From Hydrocarboniphaga sp965279055 (GTDB lineage Bacteria > Pseudomonadota > Gammaproteobacteria > Nevskiales > Nevskiaceae), in the NCBI RefSeq assembly GCF_965279055.1, contig NZ_OZ257125.1, positions 2,976,001-3,040,000 on the forward strand: a stretch of DNA of 64,000 bases. The letters are read 5' to 3'. The notes below the pieces were generated by a model. It was not told where the DNA came from. It saw only the letters and a list, made by a program, of their open reading frames with translations, and ran no database searches. The position numbers were made by a program, and so were the translations under genes. Positions 8,918-19,426 of this stretch are shown here, in pieces. Position 1 is the stretch's first letter; the number at the start of each line of letters is the position of its first letter.

Positions 8918-9349
8918 CTAGGCGAGCGCGCTGCGGCGACGGTTCTCGCCGCGCCAGCCGCCGGCGCTGCCGCCGCCGTGACGCGCACGTTGAATCTGTA
9001 GCGCGCGGTCGGCAGCCTGGTGGCGCAGCCGCAGGCCCAGCGTCAGCTCACCCGTTTCGGCCGGCAGCTCGGCAGACAGCAAACTCACCATCGGCTCGCC
9101 GGCCGCCTGGCTGAACTCCAGCAAGCCCAGCTCGACCGCCTCGTCCAGCCCGGTTTCCAGGTCGCCGCGGCGGAAGCCGGAGGCCGGCCATTCCTGCACC
9201 AGATCCGCGTACGCGAGCTGGCCGCCGATGTAGACGCCATAGCGCTTGTAGATGTCGAGCAGCGCCAGCACGAAAGCGCGCCGCGGCGGGCCCGCGACGG
9301 TCTGCGTGCTGCCATTCAACACGCGCCACACCGACAGGTTATTCAGCAT
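8918..9349 (-). CDS. Hypothetical protein, 143 residues
   Basis: I do not recognise a family. The N-terminal half looks folded and mixed alpha/beta (LALLDIYKRYGVYIGGQLAY, LETGLDEAVELGLLEF), reminiscent of a small winged-helix or cytosolic domain, while the C-terminal 25 residues are Arg/Gly-rich and may be disordered. There is no signal peptide. The ribosome site is weak. It lies on the same strand as, and downstream of, the exonuclease gene, 114 bp away. Confidence 0.6.
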   Translation of the reverse strand: MLNNLSVWRVLNGSTQTVAGPPRRAFVLALLDIYKRYGVYIGGQLAYADLVQEWPASGFRRGDLETGLDEAVELGLLEFSQAAGEPMVSLLSAELPAETGELTLGLRLRHQAADRALQIQRARHGGGSAGGWRGENRRRSALA

Positions 9350-9463
9350 CGGAATCTCGTATCGTTATTTTAATTGAAGTACGACCCAAGCTAGACGAGC
9401 GCTTGTAGATATACCGAAACGGGCGACCGGCGCAGCGAGCCGCACGCCGAACGGCGCGGCCGC

Positions 9464-10078
9464 CTAGCGCAGCAGCGTCTCGAAGTCGCCGCGTCGCCGG
9501 TCGCGGCGACGGCGCTCGGCGAGGATGTTGCAAAACAAGGCGCCCTGCTCGATCGCGTCGTCCAGCGCGATATGCGTGTGCGGCGGCAGATCGACGAACC
9601 AGCGTCGCGGCATGTAGTGCTTGCCGCTCTCGACGAAACTCGCGCCGCGCGCGCCCATCACATAGCTCTGGATGTCCAGCGACGACTGCCGGAACGGGCT
9701 TTCGCCAGCAAAGCGCATCAGATACCAGTAGGTGAACATGAAGTCGAAGCCGGCCGGCAGCGCGACGAACACCGGCGTACCCGGCAGCTCCTTGAGCCAG
9801 CGTACATAGGCCGGCATCACCTGCTCCGGCGGCTGTGGATCGCGCCTGCAAGCCGCCCAGGCCTCGGGCTCGCTTTCCCAGAACGCGGCGGTACGCAGGT
9901 GGGCGCTGGCGTCCGGCAAGGTCAGCAGGTTGGCGGTGAAAGTCGCGACCAGCGTCTTGTCGGCGCGATACGCGGCCGAGCCGATGCTCAGCATCGAATG
10001 CGGCCCGGGAATCGGGCCGTCGGTCTCGACGTCGGTGCTGACGTAGATTTCGTACTGCCCGCCTTCGTCGTCGCTCAT
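9464..10078 (-). CDS. DEDD-type 3'-5' exonuclease-like protein
   Basis: The 204-residue product starts with a motif typical of the RNase H-like exonuclease fold: STDVETDGPIPGPHSMLSIG (about 14-33) supplies the first acidic residue, PAGFDFMFTYWYL (about 107-119) the second, and HIALDDAIEQG (about 172-182) the last aspartate with its preceding histidine. That order fits DEDDh proofreading-type exonucleases acting on DNA or RNA ends. It is a stand-alone domain, not a polymerase subunit. Substrate is unknown. The start codon is preceded by AGGCCGG. The C-terminus is basic (RRRRDRRRG). Confidence 0.75.
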   Translation of the reverse strand: MSDDEGGQYEIYVSTDVETDGPIPGPHSMLSIGSAAYRADKTLVATFTANLLTLPDASAHLRTAAFWESEPEAWAACRRDPQPPEQVMPAYVRWLKELPGTPVFVALPAGFDFMFTYWYLMRFAGESPFRQSSLDIQSYVMGARGASFVESGKHYMPRRWFVDLPPHTHIALDDAIEQGALFCNILAERRRRDRRRGDFETLLR

Positions 10079-10214
10079 CGCCGGCCTGCATTCGGTAGCA
10101 GCGCCTCAGCTGGTCCGGTCATTCGAGCTCCCCGACTCGATTATTGATCCCGAACTATAGCGCTCGAGCAGGCCCGGCGACGGCCCTGGCGTTTGCCGGC
10201 GACCGGCCGCGGTT

Positions 10215-10358
10215 TCAATGCCCGTGGTCGCGACCCGTGGAATCGCCCAACGGGTTTTCCGCATTGGCGTCTTGCGGACGCACGAAGTAGCGGCTCCAGT
10301 GCGTGTCCATCATCGGCTCGTCCTCATCCCGCGGCAGATGATGGAAAGCCAGGCCATA
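10215..10358 (-). other. Out-of-frame C-terminal tail of the amine oxidase-like gene
   Basis: In the frame shifted relative to the gene above, the minus strand encodes YGLAFHHLPRDEDEPMMD followed by a further ~30 codons and a TGA at 10215-10217. The HHLPR.ED.P.M pattern is the conserved end of copper amine oxidases, where it contains the third copper-ligand region. A small indel near 10354-10362 (for example loss of five bases between GGT repeats) would join it to the upstream DLVVW. Confidence 0.7.
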
Positions 10359-11421
10359 CCACCAGATCCGCACCCGACAGCGATTCGCCGTTGACGAAGG
10401 CGCTGAGGTTGTCGGCGCAGCCGTTGATCGTCGGGTTGTGCGAGGCGAAGTTCTCGCAGGGCTTGTAGCTCGTGGCGTAGACCTCGCTCTGCGTGAAAGG
10501 CTCGTAATCCGGGCCGTGGAAAAGATGCGCGGGATCGGCCTCCAGGTGATACGAAATGGCGTGGCCGTCGCTATTGCGGATCACCTTGTCCTTGACGCGC
10601 CACGAGCGGAAATCATCGGGCTTGACGGTGCGCGCGGCCTCGGTGGTGAACTCCTGCGCCTGCAGCAGGCGCGTCTCCAGGCTGCTGTCCTCGGGTGGAA
10701 ACTGCAGCTCTTCGAAAGCGTCGTTGTCGACGCCACCGAGATCGAAATCCAGCCGCCAGTAGAAGTTGTGCACGTGCGAGATGCCGTACTTCACCTGGCC
10801 CAGCGGCCAGCCGTACTTTTCGCCCCGGGCCGGGAACGGCGTAAACCGCTGCAGATGCCCGGAGGCGCCGGCCGCGAACTCCAGCGAGCCGTCGCCGTGG
10901 AAGCCGTATTCGAAAATGTAGTTGTACTCGCCGACGTGCGACACGCTGAACAGGTACAGCGCCTGACCCTGGATCGCCTGCGTGTAGTACTTCACGTCGT
11001 AGCCGGTGGCGCGCGTCTGCTGGCACAGCACCGCCTTGCCGTTGGACGACAGCAGCTTGCCGTTGGGGCAATCGTCGGCCGCCAGCGTCGCCATGTCCTT
11101 GGCGGCGCCGAGGCCGTAGTCGGTCTCGTCGTGAAAGCGGGCGCCGTTGTCGTCGTAGGGCACGTGAATCTGCGCGGGGTTCATCTGCGCCAGAATCAGC
11201 AGTGGACTGGCGCCGGGCGCGGTGTAGGTCACGTCGTGAAACACGATGCCCTCGCGCCAGCGCAGCTCCCAGCACATCGACCAGCTCGAGCCGTTGGCGA
11301 GTTTGACGTTGACCTGATAGTCGACCGAGCAGGCGGGCGCCGGCGGTGCCGCCTGTGCGCGGTGCATCCACGGCAGCAACAGCAGCAGGGCGAACGCGAT
11401 ACGAAGAAAAGTGGCGGCCAT
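10324..11421 (-). CDS. Copper amine oxidase-like catalytic domain, frameshifted near the C-terminus
   Basis: From the ATG at 11421 (a GTG at 11436 is an alternative) the product has a signal peptide ending at about residue 24 and resembles the catalytic domain of copper amine oxidases: HDETDYGLG (about 98-106) matches the catalytic-Asp segment, HVGEYNYIFEYGF (about 162-174) the cofactor-tyrosine segment, and HVHNFYWRLDFDLGG (about 216-230) the copper His-x-His motif. The usual Asn-Tyr-Asp/Glu around the topaquinone tyrosine is Glu-Tyr-Asn here. The frame leaves the family alignment after DLVVW and stops at 10324; the missing tail is present in another frame. The companion gene just upstream supplies an N-terminal domain. 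Mutation or sequencing error are both possible. Confidence 0.7.
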   Translation of the reverse strand: MAATFLRIAFALLLLLPWMHRAQAAPPAPACSVDYQVNVKLANGSSWSMCWELRWREGIVFHDVTYTAPGASPLLILAQMNPAQIHVPYDDNGARFHDETDYGLGAAKDMATLAADDCPNGKLLSSNGKAVLCQQTRATGYDVKYYTQAIQGQALYLFSVSHVGEYNYIFEYGFHGDGSLEFAAGASGHLQRFTPFPARGEKYGWPLGQVKYGISHVHNFYWRLDFDLGGVDNDAFEELQFPPEDSSLETRLLQAQEFTTEAARTVKPDDFRSWRVKDKVIRNSDGHAISYHLEADPAHLFHGPDYEPFTQSEVYATSYKPCENFASHNPTINGCADNLSAFVNGESLSGADLVVWPGFPSSAAG

Positions 11422-11432
11422 GATCGGAGCCC

Positions 11433-12119
11433 TCACGGAGCGAAGCTGGTCATGCCGACGGCGGCGCCGCGCGACAGGTCGACGATCGGCAGCAGGTTCA
11501 CCAGCATGCCGTCGCGCGACGTCAGCAGCAGCTGCATGCAGCGGCGCAGCCCGCAGTCCCGCGCCGCGCCGGCAGCGGCGCCGGGATGCGCGTCGGCGCG
11601 GAACACCAGCGCATCGGACACCAGATCGCCGGCACCGCTGAGCTTGCGGCCGGTGGAGCGGTAGTATTCGTCGCGAATCTGCGGCCCGAGCTTGCTGTCG
11701 CCGAGCGCCAGGGCCAGCGAAGCCGTGCCCTCGTTCTCGGTCGGTGGCAGCTGCACCTTCTGCGCGGTGAACACCGAATCCACCGCGTTCTTCGGCAGGT
11801 TGACCACCGCCTGCAAAAGGCGGTCGCTGTCGTAGAGATAGAGGTAGACGTCGGCGCGACGCAGCGTCGGCGATGCGGCAAACGCGGCCTTGTCCTCCTG
11901 GTGACGCTCCACCATCAGCACTTCGCTGCGCTTGGCCTGGCTCAGCGGGCCGGCGACGCGCGCATCGGCGCGCGCCAGCTTCAGCGCCAGCGATTGCTCG
12001 TCGCCGGACAACGGGTCATAGCCGGTGCGCGTGGCTGCGAACGCCTGGCTCGCCGCCAACAAGACCGCCGCGGCTAGCAGCGCCCCCCACGGCACTGCAT
12101 TACTGATGCTGTTCCCCAT
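11433..12119 (-). CDS. Exported protein resembling the N-terminal domain of copper amine oxidases
   Basis: The 228-residue product has a signal peptide (hydrophobic to about residue 28, cut near AFA|ATRT) and then YDPLSGDEQSLALKLARAD, which resembles the conserved PLxxxE opening of the amine oxidase N2 domain. The middle (ADVYLYLYDSDRLLQAVVNL) resembles an N3-type beta sheet. It lies immediately upstream of the catalytic-domain gene; its stop at 11433-11435 overlaps a GTG at 11436 and the downstream ATG is 11 bases further on, so the two are almost certainly co-translated. I infer a split amine oxidase made of two exported chains. A GGGGAG ribosome site precedes the ATG. Confidence 0.65.
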   Translation of the reverse strand: MGNSISNAVPWGALLAAAVLLAASQAFAATRTGYDPLSGDEQSLALKLARADARVAGPLSQAKRSEVLMVERHQEDKAAFAASPTLRRADVYLYLYDSDRLLQAVVNLPKNAVDSVFTAQKVQLPPTENEGTASLALALGDSKLGPQIRDEYYRSTGRKLSGAGDLVSDALVFRADAHPGAAAGAARDCGLRRCMQLLLTSRDGMLVNLLPIVDLSRGAAVGMTSFAP

Positions 12120-12287
12120 CGATCGACTCCCCAGTCGGCGCCCCCAAAGGCAGCGGGATCACGACAGCACCGCGCCGCGACCCCCTGCAACGACAGAATG
12201 GCCGATCGGCCCGACAGGGTAATGAGGGAATCCCCGGGGCTTCTCGCTCCCGGCGCGGAAGCGCCGGTTTTCGTAGCACCCACGAAA

Positions 12288-12310
12288 AAGCCCGGCACTG
12301 AGCCGGGCTT
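12288..12310 (-). terminator. Rho-independent terminator for tRNA-Val
   Basis: Read on the minus strand, a nine-base-pair stem AAGCCCGGC/GCCGGGCTT with a CTCAGTG-like loop runs into a T-tract, about 90 bases downstream of the tRNA-Val 3' end. Confidence 0.75.
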
Positions 12311-12396
12311 CTGTGCAACAGGCTGCGTCGTTAGCAGTGCCCGCCTGGCGACGGTCACGCGTGAAGCAGCCGTAACTGATTTGATTGCCTACCAAC

Positions 12397-12473
12397 TGGT
12401 AGGCGCGAGAGGACTCGAACCTCCGACCCCCACCATGTCAAGGTGGTGCTCTAACCAACTGAGCTACGCGCCT
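12397..12473 (-). tRNA. tRNA-Val (anticodon GAC)
   Basis: The minus strand folds into a full cloverleaf of 77 bases including an encoded CCA: acceptor AGGCGCG/CGCGCCT, D-arm GCTCAGTTGGTTAGAGC, anticodon stem CCACC/GGTGG with loop TTGACAT, and T-arm with GGTTCGAGTCC. The anticodon GAC lies at 12437-12439 and reads GUC/GUU valine codons. Confidence 0.95.
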
Positions 12474-12585
12474 GCTGAACCCTGCAGGGGCGCGAAAGAT
12501 ACAAGGCCGGCGAAACTTAGGCAAGCCGTCTTCGCATAAACTTTCGCGACACTCATAGAAACCGCTGCCAGCGGACTGCCAGGGA

Positions 12586-13842
12586 ATGCAAGCCAGCCTG
12601 CCTGAAATGGTCGGTACCGCGCTGTTCGCGGTCGCGATCGTCCATACCTTTGTGGCCTCACGTTTCGAGCGGCTGGCGCAGCGCCACCCCGCGCATGCCG
12701 GCGTCTGGCATCTGCTGGGCGAGGTCGAGACCGTGTTCGGTTTCTGGGCGCTGCTGTTCGTGCTGTTCCTCGCCTTCCACACCGGCACCCACGAGGCCGT
12801 GCGCTATCTCGAAGGCCTGAGTTACACCGAGGCGATGTTCGTGTTCGTGATCATGGTGATCGCGGCGAGCCGGCCGGTGCTGGTGCTGGCGCGCGGTGCG
12901 ATCGAGGCGCTGGCGCGGCTGCTGCCCGGCCCTTACAACGTGACGCTGTATTTCGTGATCCTGGCGCTGACACCGCTGCTGGGCTCGTTCATCACCGAAC
13001 CGGCGGCGATGACCCTGGCCGCACTGCTGCTGCGCGACAGCGTGATGGCGCAAACGGTATCGAACCGGCTGCGTTACACGACGCTGGGCGTGCTGTTCGT
13101 CAACGTGTCGATCGGCGGCACCTTGACGCCCTACGCTGCCCCACCGGTGCTGATGGTCGCCGGCACCTGGGGCTGGGACATCAGCTTCATGCTGCAGACC
13201 TTCGGCTGGAAGGCGGCGCTGGCCACGCTGGTCAACGCGCTGGTCGCGACCGCGCTGTTGTACCGAGAACTGGCGGCGCTGCCGCAGCAGGCGCGCAGCG
13301 CCGCCAGCGGCGTGCCGCTGGCGCTGAGCGCGGTGCACCTGCTGTTCCTGGTCGGGGTGGTCGCGTTCGCCCATCACCCGGTGGTGTTCGGCGGCCTGTT
13401 CCTGTTTTTTCTCGGCGTGACCCATGCCTACGAGCGCTACCAGGACCGGCTGATCCTGCGCGAAGGCCTGCTGGTCGGCTTCTTTCTCGCCGGCCTGGTG
13501 ACGCTCGGCGCGCAGCAGCGCTGGTGGCTGCAGGATCTGCTGGCGATGCTCGATCCGCAGGCGCTGTACTACGGCGCGACCGCTCTGACCGCGATCACCG
13601 ACAACGCAGCGCTGACCTACCTGGGCTCACTGGTCGAAGGCATCGACGATCAGTTCAAGTACGCGCTGGTCGCCGGTGCGGTGACCGGCGGCGGCCTGAC
13701 GGTGATCGCGAATGCGCCGAATCCGGCCGGATTTTCGATCCTGCGCGAGCGCTTCGATGGCGGGGTGATTTCGCCGCTGGGGCTGTTCGTGGCGGCGCTG
13801 GCGCCGACTTTCGTTGCGATTCTGGCGTTTCAGCTGCTTTGA
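12586..13842 (+). CDS. Putative Na+/H+ antiporter (PF07399-type membrane protein)
   Basis: The 418-residue product is a polytopic inner-membrane protein with roughly 10-11 hydrophobic segments. SFITEPAAMTLAALLLRD (about 144-161), NVSIGGTLTPYAAPPVLMVA (about 178-197) and the late TAITDNAALTYLG segment resemble the putative Na+/H+ antiporter family of the ion-transporter superfamily, where polar residues in broken helices carry cation exchange. Transport activity is inferred. The ATG at 12586 has a close AGGG; a methionine at residue 8 is a possible alternative. It stands alone between tRNA-Val and the convergent uvrB. Confidence 0.75.
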   Translation: MQASLPEMVGTALFAVAIVHTFVASRFERLAQRHPAHAGVWHLLGEVETVFGFWALLFVLFLAFHTGTHEAVRYLEGLSYTEAMFVFVIMVIAASRPVLVLARGAIEALARLLPGPYNVTLYFVILALTPLLGSFITEPAAMTLAALLLRDSVMAQTVSNRLRYTTLGVLFVNVSIGGTLTPYAAPPVLMVAGTWGWDISFMLQTFGWKAALATLVNALVATALLYRELAALPQQARSAASGVPLALSAVHLLFLVGVVAFAHHPVVFGGLFLFFLGVTHAYERYQDRLILREGLLVGFFLAGLVTLGAQQRWWLQDLLAMLDPQALYYGATALTAITDNAALTYLGSLVEGIDDQFKYALVAGAVTGGGLTVIANAPNPAGFSILRERFDGGVISPLGLFVAALAPTFVAILAFQLL

Positions 13843-13851
13843 GAGGCCTGA

Positions 13852-13914
13852 AGTCGCGGGCAAGCCCGCTCCTACAAGTGAGCAACCTTTTGTAGGAGCG
13901 GGCTTGCCCGCGAC
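13852..13914. repeat. Palindromic repeat, GTAGGAGCGG family (copy 3)
   Basis: Here the arms are in the reverse order, GTCGCGGGCAAGCCCGCTCC first and TGTAGGAGCGGGCTTGCCCG second, between the convergent antiporter gene and uvrB. Confidence 0.85.
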
Positions 13915-13926
13915 CGACGATAGGAC

Positions 13927-15993
<2,067 letters not shown>

Positions 15994-16068
15994 GGTTCCA
16001 GTCTAGACCAGCGCTGCGGCGGGTCGGTTCGAAATCTGTCAGCAGGGAACGGCCTCAACCGCCCTGCG

Positions 16069-16171
16069 TTCGTCCCGAGTAGCCGCAACGCGGCGTATCG
16101 AGGGATCGGATCGGACTTCGAGCGCGATCCGGTCCCTCGATACGGCCCTTCGGGCCTACTCGGGACGAACG
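16069..16171. repeat. Large inverted repeat, CGTCCCGAGTAGC / TATCGAGGGA family (copy 1)
   Basis: Outer arms TTCGTCCCGAGTAG and CTACTCGGGACGAACG enclose inner arms CGTATCGAGGGA and TCCCTCGATACG. A second copy is at 40924-41018. It lies in the divergent gap between uvrB and the aminotransferase gene. Confidence 0.85.
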
Positions 16172-16260
16172 GAGAATGCAGGATTATCTGGGCGTTTACC
16201 CGGTATTCCAGTATCATCGCGCGCCCGAATTCACCCCCTCCGTCAACACCAGGAATCGCC

Positions 16261-17445
16261 GTGGAATTTGCCCTGTCCCAGCGCGTGGGCCGTATCAAGC
16301 CCTCACCTACCCTCGCCGTCACCGCCAAGGCCGGCGAACTCAAGGCCCAGGGCCTCGACGTGCTGTCGCTCGGCGCGGGCGAGCCGGACTTCGACACGCC
16401 CGAGCACATCAAGGAGGCCGCGCGTGGCGCGCTGGCGCGGGGCTTCACCAAGTACACGCCGGTTGGCGGCATCCCCAGCCTGAAAGCCGCGATCATCGCC
16501 AAGATGAAGCGCGACAACGGCCTGGACTACAAGGCCAACCAGATCCTGGTGTCCACCGGCGGCAAGCAGGCCTGCTACAACCTGTGCCAGGCCTACCTGA
16601 ACGCGACCGACGAAGTGATCGTGCCGGCGCCGTACTGGGTCAGCTACCCCGACATGGTGCTGCTCGCCGACGCCACGCCGATCATCATCGAAACCACGCA
16701 GGCGGCGCGCTTCAAGATCACGCCGGAGCAGCTGGAGCGGGCGATCACGCCGCGCACCAAGATGATCTGGCTGAACTCGCCGTCCAACCCCTCCGGCATG
16801 GCCTATTCCAAGGCCGAGCTGGCCGCGCTCGGCGAGGTGCTGCGCCGGCACCCGCAGGTGCTGATCTGCTCGGACGACATGTACGAAAAGATCCTGTGGA
16901 CCGGCGAGCCCTACAGCAACATCATCAACGCCTGCCCGGATCTGTACGACCGCACCGTGATCATCCACGCGGTCAGCAAGACCTATTCGATGACCGGCTG
17001 GCGCATCGGCTGGGCCTGCGGCCCGGCCAAGCTGATCACCGCGATGAACGACATCCAGTCGCAGTCGACCTCCAACCCGAACTCGATCGCGCAGGTCGCG
17101 GCCGAGGCGGCACTGAGCGGCGATCAGGGCTGCGTCACCGAGATGGTCAAGGCGTTCAAGAGCCGCCACGACGCGCTGGTCGCCGATCTCAACAGCGTGC
17201 CCGGCATCAGCTGCGCGCCCGGTGACGGCACCTTCTACGTGTTCCCGAACGTCGACGGCCTGATCGCCAAGCTCGGCGTCAAGGACGACCTGGAGCTGTC
17301 CGACCTGATGCTGCAGAAGGCGCTGGTCGCACTGGTGCCGGGTTCGGCTTTCGGTACGCCCGGCCATGTGCGCCTGTCCTTTGCCACCAGCGAGAAGGTG
17401 CTCAAGGGCGCGGTCGAGCGCATCCGCGCGATGGCGGTCGGTTAA
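16261..17445 (+). CDS. aspC: Aspartate aminotransferase-like PLP enzyme, class I
   Basis: The 394-residue product is a fold-type I aminotransferase of the Ib aspartate aminotransferase group. LSLGAGEPDFDTPEHIKEA (about 36-54), LNSPSNPSG (about 171-179), the PLP lysine in AVSKTYSMTGWRIG (Lys about 240) and the C-terminal arginine in GHVRLSFATS are all present. It should exchange amino groups between aspartate (possibly also prephenate or aromatic substrates) and 2-oxoglutarate in the cytoplasm. I chose the GTG at 16261 because it follows CCAGGAATCGCC and fits family length; the open frame continues far upstream through antisense uvrB but carries no coding signal there. No operon partner is evident. 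Confidence 0.93.
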   Translation: MEFALSQRVGRIKPSPTLAVTAKAGELKAQGLDVLSLGAGEPDFDTPEHIKEAARGALARGFTKYTPVGGIPSLKAAIIAKMKRDNGLDYKANQILVSTGGKQACYNLCQAYLNATDEVIVPAPYWVSYPDMVLLADATPIIIETTQAARFKITPEQLERAITPRTKMIWLNSPSNPSGMAYSKAELAALGEVLRRHPQVLICSDDMYEKILWTGEPYSNIINACPDLYDRTVIIHAVSKTYSMTGWRIGWACGPAKLITAMNDIQSQSTSNPNSIAQVAAEAALSGDQGCVTEMVKAFKSRHDALVADLNSVPGISCAPGDGTFYVFPNVDGLIAKLGVKDDLELSDLMLQKALVALVPGSAFGTPGHVRLSFATSEKVLKGAVERIRAMAVG

Positions 17446-17585
17446 AGCAGTTTTAATTCGCAGGTAACACCGGCAACCCAGCCCGCCGCGTAGTCCATAT
17501 TGGCGACACGCGGCGGCGCCAGGTGTTCCACAATGGGTTTCCAGGGGACAGCCCCCGAAACCCCTTCGATCAAGGCACAACAGCA

Positions 17586-18362
17586 ATGGCGGCCATCGGC
17601 AAAGAAAAGATTCTCAGCGTGAGGCACTGGAACGACACGCTGTTCAGCTTCACCGCGACGCGCGACCCGGCGCTGCGCTTCGAGAACGGCCACTTCGTGA
17701 TGATCGGCCTGGAGGTCAACGGCAAGCCGCTGATGCGCGCCTACTCGATCGCCAGCGCCAACTACGAAGAGAACCTCGAGTTCTTCAGCATCAAGGTGCA
17801 GAACGGCCCGCTGACTTCGCGACTGCAGCATCTGAAAGTCGGCGACGAGCTGCTGGTGTCGCGCAAGCCCACCGGCACGCTGGTGCTGCACGATCTGAAG
17901 CCCGGCAAGCATCTGTACATGCTCAGCACCGGTACCGGCCTGGCGCCGTTCCTGAGCTTGGTGAAAGACCCGGAAACCTACGAGCGCTTCGAGAAGATCG
18001 TGCTGATCCACGGCGTGCGCTACGTCAACGAGCTGGCCTATGCCGAGTTCTTCAAGCAGGGGCTACGCGAGCACGAATTCCTCGGCGAACAGGTCAAGGA
18101 AAAGCTGATCTATTACCCGACGGTGACGCGCGAGGAGTTCCAGAACACCGGACGGCTGACCGACCTGATCAACAGCGGCAAGCTGTTCAGCGACATCGGC
18201 CTGCCGCGCTTCGACCCGGCCGTGGACCGCGCGATGATCTGCGGCAGCCCGAGCATGCTCAAGGACAGCAGCGCACTGCTCGACGCCCACGGCCTGCACA
18301 TCTCGCCGCATATCGGCCAGCCCGGCGACTACGTGATCGAGCGGGCGTTCGTCGAGAAGTAG
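17586..18362 (+). CDS. fpr: Ferredoxin--NADP+ reductase
   Basis: The 258-residue product from the ATG at 17586 matches bacterial Fpr in length and motifs: LMRAYSIASANYEE (FAD-binding RxYS), GPLTSRLQHLKVGDE, STGTGLAPFLSLVKD (NADP-binding GTGxxP region) and the C-terminal DYVIERAFVEK. It moves electrons between NADPH and ferredoxin or flavodoxin, often in oxidative-stress and Fe-S contexts. Upstream in-frame codons to 17523 look non-coding. An AAGGC lies about 10 bases before the start. It is a single gene followed by a palindromic repeat and the convergent LysR gene. Confidence 0.95.
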   Translation: MAAIGKEKILSVRHWNDTLFSFTATRDPALRFENGHFVMIGLEVNGKPLMRAYSIASANYEENLEFFSIKVQNGPLTSRLQHLKVGDELLVSRKPTGTLVLHDLKPGKHLYMLSTGTGLAPFLSLVKDPETYERFEKIVLIHGVRYVNELAYAEFFKQGLREHEFLGEQVKEKLIYYPTVTREEFQNTGRLTDLINSGKLFSDIGLPRFDPAVDRAMICGSPSMLKDSSALLDAHGLHISPHIGQPGDYVIERAFVEK

Positions 18363-18379
18363 AGCGCGGTGATGGCGTC

Positions 18380-18442
18380 GGTCGCGGACAGGGTCCGCTC
18401 CTACAGATTCAACGGATCGTAGGAGCGGACCCTGTCCGCGAC
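18380..18442. repeat. Palindromic repeat, GTAGGAGCGG family (copy 4)
   Basis: GTCGCGGACAGGGTCCGCTC and CGTAGGAGCGGACCCTGTCC face each other between the convergent fpr and LysR genes. Confidence 0.85.
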
Positions 18443-18447
18443 CGCAT

Positions 18448-19350
18448 TCAGCCGCCGCGAATCCTCACCTCCAGAAACTCGCTCAAGGCCCGCACATTCG
18501 GCGACAAATGCCGCCGGTGCGGATACACCAGGTTCAGCGGCACCGACACCGTCTGCCAGTCCCCGAGCAGCGCCAGCAACCGCCCGCTCGCCAGATCGTC
18601 GGCAATATCGATGCGCGACTTGTAGGCCAGCCCCAGCCCTTGTATCGCCCACAGCCTCACGACTTCGCCATCATTGGCATTGCGGTCGCCGCTGACCGTG
18701 ATCTCCAGCGACTCCTCTCCGCGCGCGAATCGCCACAGCCGGTGCGGCAGGCCGTCGAGGTGAAAGCACAGACAGTTGTGCCGCGCCAGATCCTCGGGCC
18801 GCTGCGGTGCGCCGTGTTCGGCGACGTAAGCCGGGCTCGCGCAAAGCACGGCGTGCTGGTCCAGCAGCCGCCGCGCAACCAGCGACGAGTTTTTCAGCTC
18901 GCCGTAACGCAGTGCCACGTCGATCGGCTCGCGAAAAATGTCGGCGACGTCGTCGGACAGCAGCAGTGACACCGTGAGCCGCGGATGCAGCAGCTGGAAT
19001 TCATCGAGCCAGCGGCGCAGCGCATTGCGGCCGATGTCCGATGGCGCCGCCACGTGCAGCGCTCCGCTGAGTTCCTCGCGCTGCACCTGCACCGCCCGCG
19101 CGCCTTCGGCCAGCGCGTCCAGCGCCTGGCGGCAGTAGGCGTAGTAGCGCTCGCCTTCCGGGGTCAGCCGCAGGCTGCGCGTGGAGCGCACCATCAGCCG
19201 CGCGGCCAGCCGCGTTTCCAGCCGCTTCAGCGCGGCGCTGGCTGCGGCCGGCGCCAGGCCGAGCATGCGGCCGGCCTCGGACAGGCTGCCGCTGTCGGCA
19301 GCGCGGACGAAGATTTCCAGCTCGGTCAGAGGCAGGTTGGTCAGCGCCAT
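18448..19350 (-). CDS. LysR-family transcriptional regulator
   Basis: The roughly 300-residue product has an N-terminal winged helix-turn-helix (LTELEIFVRAADSGSLSEAG ... AASAALKRLETRLAARLMVR, about 8-55) and a LysR effector domain with SDIGRNALRRWL and VALRYGELKNSSLVARRLL. The ATG at 19350 is preferred; a TTG lies two codons upstream. It is transcribed away from the hydrolase/dehydrogenase pair, and a perfect dyad in the 76-bp gap is a likely binding site, so regulation of that pair is the obvious inference. The inducer is unknown. Confidence 0.92.
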   Translation of the reverse strand: MALTNLPLTELEIFVRAADSGSLSEAGRMLGLAPAAASAALKRLETRLAARLMVRSTRSLRLTPEGERYYAYCRQALDALAEGARAVQVQREELSGALHVAAPSDIGRNALRRWLDEFQLLHPRLTVSLLLSDDVADIFREPIDVALRYGELKNSSLVARRLLDQHAVLCASPAYVAEHGAPQRPEDLARHNCLCFHLDGLPHRLWRFARGEESLEITVSGDRNANDGEVVRLWAIQGLGLAYKSRIDIADDLASGRLLALLGDWQTVSVPLNLVYPHRRHLSPNVRALSEFLEVRIRGG

Positions 19351-19391
19351 CTTCAAAAATTATTAACAAGTCCTGGCAACATCAGCCGCAT

Positions 19392-19413
19392 TATTCGGCA
19401 TGGCTTCCGAATA
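19392..19413. promoter_or_regulatory. Candidate LysR operator and promoter
   Basis: TATTCGG and CCGAATA form perfect seven-base arms separated by eight bases, in the range usual for LysR T-N11-A sites. A TATAGA (-10-like) overlaps the right arm at 19412-19417 with no good -35, as expected for an activated promoter. The start of the hydrolase gene is only ten bases further on. Confidence 0.5.
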
Positions 19414-19426
19414 TAGACTGCCACAC

